Positions 55,701 through 64,000 of a DNA stretch of 64,000 nucleotides are shown one piece after another. This DNA is from Eukaryota sp. TZLM1-RC (taxonomy: Eukaryota > Metamonada: BaSk clade), in contig JAUPSS010000004.1 in assembly GCA_040285825.1 (NCBI GenBank), positions 1,455,485 through 1,519,484 on the forward strand, written 5' to 3'. The position numbers and the translations under genes are program-made. How positions within the stretch are numbered: position 1 is the stretch's first letter; the number at the start of each line of letters is the position of its first letter. The notes under the pieces were generated by a model, which saw only the letters and a program-made list of their open reading frames with translations, was not told the DNA's origin and did no database searches.

Positions 55701-58700
55701 ATTAGATGAGTTGCATGTAGTCCTTATGTACTAGATGTGACCAACTTGTGATCAAACTTTGTGTGAAATTGTGTGTGAGTAGTGTTGGCTATGTGTTACT
55801 TGATTAGTACAAACTCTTGATTACATTTTCAATTGATTTTGTATATAATTGAATTAATTGAGTTATTGATTTTTAAACATTAAATTGTAAAAATAGTAAA
55901 AAATCAAAAAGTATACAATTGAATGTTGTAAACTAATAAAACAATTGCTGTAAGTGTAAGAGTATCGTTTTTGATACGATTTACTGAGGTTCATATGAAG
56001 TTCCTAGTTTCGTATATTGACCAATGGTTGTTTATTACAATCATTGGTCAAATTTTTAAAGTCCATTTTGGGACAATTATTATAACAATTGTGGTGTTAA
56101 AGTCCGTGCTATGGTCATTTGATTAGTCATTGCTATGATTGGTTGAATGGTCATTGGTATGATTAGATGAGTTGCATGTAGTCCTTATGTACTAGATGTG
56201 ACCAACTTGTGATCAAACTTTGTGTGAAATTGTGTGTGAGTAGTGTTGGCTATGTGTTACTTGATCAGTACAAACTCTTGATTACATTTTCAATTGATTT
56301 TGTATATATTTGAATTAATTGAGTTATTAATTTTTAAACATTAAATTGTAAAAATAGTAAAAAATCAAAAAGTATACAATTGAATGTTGTAAACTAATAA
56401 AAACAATTGCTGTAAGTGTAAGAGTATCGTTTTGATACGATTTACTGAGGCTCATATGAAGTTCCTAGTTTCGTATATTGACCAATGGTTGTTTATTACA
56501 ATCATTGGTCAAATTTTTAAAGTCCATTTTGGGACAATTATTATAACAATTGTGGTGTTAAAGTCCGTGCTATGGTCATTTGATTAGTCATTGGTATGAT
56601 TGGTTGAATGGTCATTGGTATGATTAGATGAGTTGCATGTAGTCCTTATGTACTAGATGTGACCAACTTGTGATCAAACTTTGTGTGAAATTGTGTGTGA
56701 GTAGTGTTGGCTATGTGTTACTTGATCAGTACAAACTCATGATTACATTTTCAATTGATTTTGTATATATTTGAATTAATTGAGTTATTAATTTTTAAAC
56801 ATTAAATTGTAAAAATAGTAAAAAATCAAAAAGTATACAATTGAATGTTGTAAACTAATAAAACAATTGCTGTAAGTGTAAGAGTATCGTATTTGATACG
56901 ATTTACTGAGGCTCATATGAAGTTCCTAGTTTCGTATATTGACCAATGGTTGTTTATTACAATCATTGGTCAAATCTTTAAAGTCCATTTTGGGACAATT
57001 ATTATAACAATTGTGGTGTTAAAGTCCGTGCTATGGTCATTTGATTAGTCATTGCTATGATTGGTTGAATGGTCATTGGTATGATTAGATGAGTTGCATG
57101 TAGTCCTTATGTACTAGATGTGACCAACTTGTGATCAAACTTTGTGTGAAATTGTGTGTGAGTAATGTTGGCTATGTGTTACTTGATCAGTACAAACTCA
57201 TGATTACATTTTCAATTGATTTTGTATATATTTGAATTAATTGAGTTATTAATTTTTAAACATTAAATTGTAAAAATAGTAAAAATCAAAAGTATACAAT
57301 TGAATGTTGTAAACTAATAAAACAATTGCTGTAAGTGTAAGAGTATCGTTTTTGATACGATTTACTGAGGCTCATATGAAGTTCCTAGTTTCGTATATTG
57401 ACCAATGGTTGTTTATTACAATCATTGGTCAAATCTTTAAAGTCCATTTTGGGACAATTAATATAACAATTGTGGTGTTAAAGTCCGTGCTATGGTCATT
57501 TGATTAGTCATTGGTATGATTGGTTGAATGGTCATTGGTATGATTAGATGAGTTGCATGTAGTCTTTATGTACTAGATGTGATCAACTTGTGATCAAACT
57601 TTGTGTGAAATTGTGTGTTAGTAATGTTGGCTATGTGTTACTTGATCAGTACAAACTCATGATTACATTTTCAAATGATTTTGTATATATTTGAATTAAT
57701 TGAGTGTATTAATTTTTAAACATTAAATTGTAAAAAAGTAAAAAAAATCAAAAGTATACAATTGAATGTTGTAAACTAATAAAACAATTGCTGTAAGTGT
57801 AAGAGTATCGTTTTTGATACGATTTACTGAGGTTCATATGAAGTTCCTAGTTTCGTATATTGACCAATGGTTGTTTATTACAATCATTGGTCAAATCTTT
57901 AAAGTCCATTTTGGGACAATTATTATAACAATTGTGGTGTTAAAGTCCGTGCTATGGTCATTTGATTAGTCATTGGTATGATTGGTTGAATGGTCATTGG
58001 TATGATTAGATGAGTTGCATGTAGTCCTTATGTACTAGATGTGACCAACTTGTGATCAAACTTTGTGTGAAATTGTGTGTGAGTAGTGTTGGCTATGTGT
58101 TACTTGATCAGTACAAACTCTTGATTACATTTTCAAATTGATTTTTGTATATATTTGAATTAATTGAGTGTATTAATTTTTAAACATTAAATTGTAAAAA
58201 TAGTAAAAAATCAAAAGTATACAATTGAATGTTGTAAACTAATAAAACAATTGCTGTAAGTGTAAGAGTATCGTTTTGATACGATTTACTGAGGCTCATA
58301 TGAAGTTCCTAGTTTCGTATATTGACCAATGGTTGTTTATTACAATCATTGGTCAAATCTTTAAAGTCCATTTTGGGACAATTATTATAACAATTGTGGT
58401 GTTAAAGTCCGTGCTATGGTCATTTGATTAGTCATTGCTATGATTGGTTGAATGGTCATTGGTATGATTAGATGAGTTGCATGTAGTCCCTTATGTACTA
58501 GATGTGACCAACTTGTGATCAAACTTTGTGTGAAATTGTGTGTGAGTAATGTTGGCTATGTGTTACTTGATCAGTACAAACTCATGATTACATTTTCAAA
58601 TGATTTTGTATATATTTGAATTAATTGAGTGTATTAATTTTTAAACATTAAATTGTAAAAATAGTAAAAAAATCAAAAAGTATACAATTGAATGTTGTAA

Positions 58701-61700
58701 ACTAATAAAACAATTGCTGTAAGTGTAAGAGTATCGTTTTTGATACGATTTACTGAGGTTCATATGAAGTTCCTAGTTTCGTATATTGACCAATGGTTGT
58801 TTATTACAATCATTGGTCAAATCTTTAAAGTCCATTTTTGGGACAATTAATATAACAATTGTGGTGTTAAAGTCCGTGCTATGGTCATTTGAGTAGTCAT
58901 TGGTATGATTGGTTGAATGGTCATTGGTATGATTAGATGAGTTGCATGTAGTCTTTATGTACTAGATGTGATCAACTTGTGATCAAACTTTGTGTGAAAT
59001 TGTGTGTTAGTAATGTTGGCTATGTGTTACTTGATCAGTACAAACTCATGATTACATTTTTCAAATGATTTTGTATATATTTGAATTAATTGAGTGTATT
59101 AATTTTTTTAAACATTAAATTGTAAAAAAAAAGTAAAAAAATCAAAAAAAGTATACAATTGAATGTTGTAAACTAATAAAACAATTGCTGTAAGTGTAAG
59201 AGTATCGTTTTTGATACGATTTACTGAGGCTCATATGAAGTTCCTAGTTTCGTATATTGACCAATGGTTGTTTATTACAATCATTGGTCAAATCTTTAAA
59301 GTCCATTTTGGGACAATTAATATAACAATTGTGGTGTTAAAGTCCGTGCTATGGTCATTTGATTAGTCATTGGTATGATTGGTTGAATGGTCATTGGTAT
59401 GATTAGATGAGTTGCATGTAGTCTTTATGTACTAGATGTGATCAACTTGTGATCAAACTTTGTGTGAAATTGTGTGTGAGTAGTGTTGGCTATGTGTTAC
59501 TTGATCAGTACAAACTCATGATTACATTTTCAAATGATTTTTGTATATATTTGAATTAATTGAGTGTATTAATTTTTAAACATTAAATTGTAAAAAGTAA
59601 AAAAATCAAAAAGTATACAATTGAATGTTGTAAACTAATAAAACAATTGCTGTAAGTGTAAGAGTATCGTTTTTTTGATACGATTTACTGAGGCTCATAT
59701 GAAGTTCCTAGTTTCGTATATTGACCAATGGTTGTTTATTACAATCATTGGTCAAATCTTTAAAGTCCATTTTGGGACAATTAATATAACAATTGTGGTG
59801 TTAAAGTCCGTGCTATGGTCATTTGAGTAGTCATTGGTATGATTGGTTGAATGGTCATTGGTATGATTAGATGAGTTGCATGTAGTCTTTATGTACTAGA
59901 TGTGATCAACTTGTGATCAAACTTTGTGTGAAATTGTGTGTTAGTAATGTTGGCTATGTGTTACTTGATCAGTACAAACTCATGATTACATTTTCAAATG
60001 ATTTTTGTATATATTTGAATTAATTGAGTGTATTAATTTTTAAACATTAAATTGTAAAAAGTAAAAAAAATCAAAAAGTATACAATTGAATGTTGTAAAC
60101 TAATAAAACAATTGCTGTAAGTGTAAGAGTATCGTTTTTGATACGATTTACTGAGGCTCATATGAAGTTCCTAGTTTCGTATATTGACCAATGGTTGTTT
60201 ATTACAATCATTGGTCAAATCTTTAAAGTCCATTTTGGGACAATTATTATAACAATTGTGGTGTTAAAGTCCGTGCTATGGTCATTTGATTAGTCATTGG
60301 TATGATTGGTTGAATGGTCATTGGTATGATTAGATGAGTTGCATGTAGTCCTTATGTACTAGATGTGACCAACTTGTGATCAAACTTTGTGTGAAATTGT
60401 GTGTGAGTAATGTTGGCTATGTGTTACTTGATCAGTACAAACTCATGATTACATTTTCAAATGATTTTGTATATATTTGAATTAATTGAGTGTATTAATT
60501 TTTAAACATTAAATTGTAAAAGTAAAAAATCAAAAGTATACAATTGAATGTTGTAAACTAATAAAACAATTGCTGTAAGTGTAAGAGTATCGTTTTTTTG
60601 ATACGATTTACTGAGGCTCATATGAAGTTCCTAGTTTCGTATATTGACCAATGGTTGTTTATTACAATCATTGGTCAAATCTTTAAAGTCCATTTTGGGA
60701 CAATTAATATAACAATTGTGGTGTTAAAGTCCGTGCTATGGTCATTTGATTAGTCATTGCTATGATTGGTTGAATGGTCATTGGTATGATTAGATGAGTT
60801 GCATGTAGTCTTTATGTACTAGATGTGACCAACTTGTGATCAAACTTTGTGTGAAATTGTGTGTGAGTAGTGTTGGCTATGTGTTACTTGATCAGTACAA
60901 ACTCATGATTACATTTTCAAATGATTTTGTATATATTTGAATTAATTGAGTGTATTAATTTTTAAACATTAAATTGTAAAAATAGTAAAAAATCAAAAAG
61001 TATACAATTGAATGTTGTAAACTAATAAAACAATTGCTGTAAGTGTAAGAGTATCGTTTTTGATACGATTTACTGAGGCTCATATGAAGTTCCTAGTTTC
61101 GTATATTGACCAATGGTTGTTTATTACAATCATTGGTCAAATCTTTAAAGTCCATTTTGGGACAATTAATATAACAATTGTGGTGTTAAAGTCCGTGCTA
61201 TGGTCATTTGATTAGTCATTGGTATGATTGGTTGAATGGTCATTGGTATGATTAGATGAGTTGCATGTAGTCTTTATGTACTAGATGTGATCAACTTGTG
61301 ATCAAACTTTGTGTGAAATTGTGTGTTAGTAATGTTGGCTATGTGTTACTTGATCAGTACAAACTCATGATTACATTTTCAAATGATTTTTGTATATATT
61401 TGAATTAATTGAGTGTATTAATTTTTAAACATTAAATTGTAAAAAAGTAAAAAATCAAAAAGTATACAATTGAATGTTGTAAACTAATAAAACAATTGCT
61501 GTAAGTGTAAGAGTATCGTTTTTGATACGATTTACTGAGGTTCATATGAAGTTCCTAGTTTCGTATATTGACCAATGGTTGTTTATTACAATCATTGGTC
61601 AAATCTTTAAAGTCCATTTTGGGACAATTAATATAACAATTGTGGTGTTAAAGTCCGTGCTATGGTCATTTGAGTAGTCATTGGTATGATTGGTTGAATG

Positions 61701-64000
61701 GTCATTGGTATGATTAGATGAGTTGCATGTAGTCTTTATGTACTAGATGTGATCAACTTGTGATCAAACTTTGTGTGAAATTGTGTGTTAGTAATGTTGG
61801 CTATGTGTTACTTGATCAGTACAAACTCATGATTACATTTTTCAAATGATTTTTGTATATATTTGAATTAATTGAGTGTATTAATTTTTTTAAACATTAA
61901 ATTGTAAAAATAGTAAAAAATCAAAAAGTATACAATTGAATGTTGTAAACTAATAAAAACAATTGCTGTAAGTGTAAGAGTATCGTTTTTTTGATACGAT
62001 TTACTGAGGCTCATATGAAGTTCCTAGTTTCGTATATTGACCAATGGTTGTTTATTACAATCATTGGTCAAATCTTTAAAGTCCATTTTGGGACAATTAA
62101 TATAACAATTGTGGTGTTAAAGTCCGTGCTATGGTCATTTGAGTAGTCATTGGTTTGATTGGTTGAATGGTCATTGGTATGATTAGATGAGTTGCATGTA
62201 GTCTTTATGTACTAGATGTGATCAACTTGTGATCAAACTTTGTGTGAAATTGTGTGTTAGTAATGTTGGCTATGTGTTACTTGATCAGTACAAACTCATG
62301 ATTACATTTTTCAAATGATTTTTGTATATATTTGAATTAATTGAGTGTATTAATTTTTAAACATTAAATTGTAAAAAAAAGTAAAAAAAATCAAAAAGTA
62401 TACAATTGAATGTTGTAAACTAATAAAACAATTGCTGTAAGTGTAAGAGTATCGTTTTTGATACGATTTACTGAGGCTCATATGAAGTTCCTAGTTTCGT
62501 ATATTGACCAATGGTTGTTTATTACAATCATTGGTCAAATCTTTAAAGTCCATTTTGGGACAATTAATATAACAATTGTGGTGTTAAAGTCCGTGCTATG
62601 GTCATTTGAGTAGTCATTGGTATGATTGGTTGAATGGTCATTGGTATGATTAGATGAGTTGCATGTAGTCTTTATGTACTAGATGTGATCAACTTGTGAT
62701 CAAACTTTGTGTGAAATTGTGTGTTAGTAATGTTGGCTATGTGTTACTTGATCAGTACAAACTCATGATTACATTTTTCAAATGATTTTGTATATATTTG
62801 AATTAATTGAGTGTATTAATTTTTTTAAACATTAAATTGTAAAAAAAGTAAAAAAATCAAAAAAAGTATACAATTGAATGTTGTAAACTAATAAAAACAA
62901 TTGCTGTAAGTGTAAGAGTATCGTTTTTTTGATACGATTTACTGAGGCTCATATGAAGTTCCTAGTTTCGTATATTGACCAATGGTTGTTTATTACAATC
63001 ATTGGTCAAATCTTTTAAAGTCCATTTTGGGACAATTAATATAACAATTGTGGTGTTAAAGTCCGTGCTATGGTCATTTGAGTAGTCATTGGTATGATTG
63101 GTTGAATGGTCATTGGTATGATTAGATGAGTTGCATGTAGTCTTTATGTACTAGATGTGATCAACTTGTGATCAAACTTTGTGTGAAATTGTGTGTTAGT
63201 AATGTTGGCTATGTGTTACTTGATCAGTACAAACTCATGATTACATTTTCAAATGATTTTTGTATATATTTGAATTAATTGAGTGTATTAATTTTTTTAA
63301 ACATTAAATTGTAAAAAAAAGTAAAAAAAATCAAAAAGTATACAATTGAATGTTGTAAAACTAATAAAACAATTGCTGTAAGTGTAAGAGTATCGTTTTT
63401 TTGATACGATTTACTGAGGCTCATATGAAGTTCCTAGTTTCGTATATTGACCAATGGTTGTTTATTACAATCATTGGTCAAATCTTTAAAGTCCATTTTG
63501 GGACAATTAATATAACAATTGTGGTGTTAAAGTCCGTGCTATGGTCATTTGAGTAGTCATTGGTATGATTGGTTGAATGGTCATTGGTATGATTAGATGA
63601 GTTGCATGTAGTCTTTATGTACTAGATGTGATCAACTTGTGATCAAACTTTGTGTGAAATTGTGTGTGAGTAATGTTGGCTATGTGTTACTTGATCAGTA
63701 CAAACTCATGATTACATTTTTCAAATGATTTTGTATATATTTGAATTAATTGAGTGTATTAATTTTTAAACATTAAATTGTAAAAAGTAAAAAAATCAAA
63801 AAGTATACAATTGAATGTTGTAAACTAATAAAACAATTGCTGTAAGCGTAAGAGTATCGTTTTTGATACGATTTACTGAGGCTCATATGAAGTTCCTATT
63901 TCTGCATATTGACCAATAGGTTGTTTATTACAATCATTGGTCAAACTTTAAAGTCCATTTCCGACACCAATATACCAAATTGTGGTGTTAAAGTCCGTGC
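52797..64000 (+). repeat. Satellite array of ~461-bp monomers, running off the window
   Basis: Twenty-four complete monomers plus a partial one, starting GGTTGTTTATTACAATC at 52797, 53258, 53719, 54183 and onward, with period mostly 459-472 bp. Length variation comes mainly from A- and T-runs. The left copies share TTATTATAACAATTG and CAATTGATTTTG; right copies share TTAATATAACAATTG, CAAATGATTTT, GAGTGTATT and GTGTTAGTAATG. A conserved short inverted repeat (ATCGT...ACGAT, or GTATC...GATAC) occurs in each. No coding. The final copy (from about 63895) is abnormal. A pericentromeric or subtelomeric location is possible. Confidence 0.97.

Noticed and set aside
52797-64000. CRISPR-like array
   Set aside because: The repeat is the whole ~461-bp monomer with no unique spacers; it is a eukaryotic satellite.

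Overview
The window is AT-rich eukaryotic nuclear DNA. A C-terminal GATA zinc finger, an RWP-RK factor, ribonuclease-inhibitor-type LRRs, a RING/coiled-coil/Sel1 protein, an RCC1 propeller, Crinkler-type NTPase/nuclease remnants, Fanzor-like remnants, a Ty3/gypsy element and many pieces of a LINE with a restriction-like endonuclease occur together. RWP-RK argues against an animal or typical fungus. A free-living protist, perhaps an amoebozoan, fits best, but I cannot name the species. Candidate introns are tiny (28-39 nt), so some apparent frame breaks may be introns.

Layout. 1-7.5 kb is the most ordinary part: GATA factor (-), LRR protein (-), a broken Fanzor-like piece (-), a GNAT acetyltransferase (-) and an RWP-RK factor (+), with a short LINE tail at 2.7 kb. 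7.5-9.8 kb is a decayed LINE and decayed frames of unknown function. 9.8-16.2 kb is a degenerate Ty3/gypsy element (gag, zinc finger/RGG region, protease, RT, RNase H, integrase) with in-frame stops and a 233-bp internal duplication. 16.2-24.5 kb is a graveyard of LINE tails, two Fanzor-like N-terminal pieces and a second gypsy-like RNase H. 24.2-32.1 kb is bracketed by two copies of a ~790-bp retroelement tail and contains a LINE piece, one inverted satellite monomer and two tandem decayed Crinkler/RHS-type genes.

33-40.3 kb holds two large genes: RING/coiled-coil/Sel1 (+) and RCC1 (-), the latter followed by decayed tandem copies of its own C-terminal module. 40.3-52.8 kb is a mosaic of LINE copies, a ~452-bp tandem array, a 2.07-kb block repeated at a constant offset of 7,249 bp, a second copy of the 3' part of the Sel1 gene and a long inverted repeat. 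52.8-64 kb is a satellite array of ~461-bp monomers running off the window end.

The host genes do not form a pathway. The coherent theme is repeat-driven remodelling: LINE insertion into repeats, nested insertion with target-site duplication, segmental and inverted duplication, and gene fragments carried along. No intact mobile element was found. The most unusual items are the Crinkler-type pair with a P-loop split by a 28-nt GT...AG segment, the Fanzor-like remnants, the micro-intron pattern and the duplication hub with a fold-back junction.
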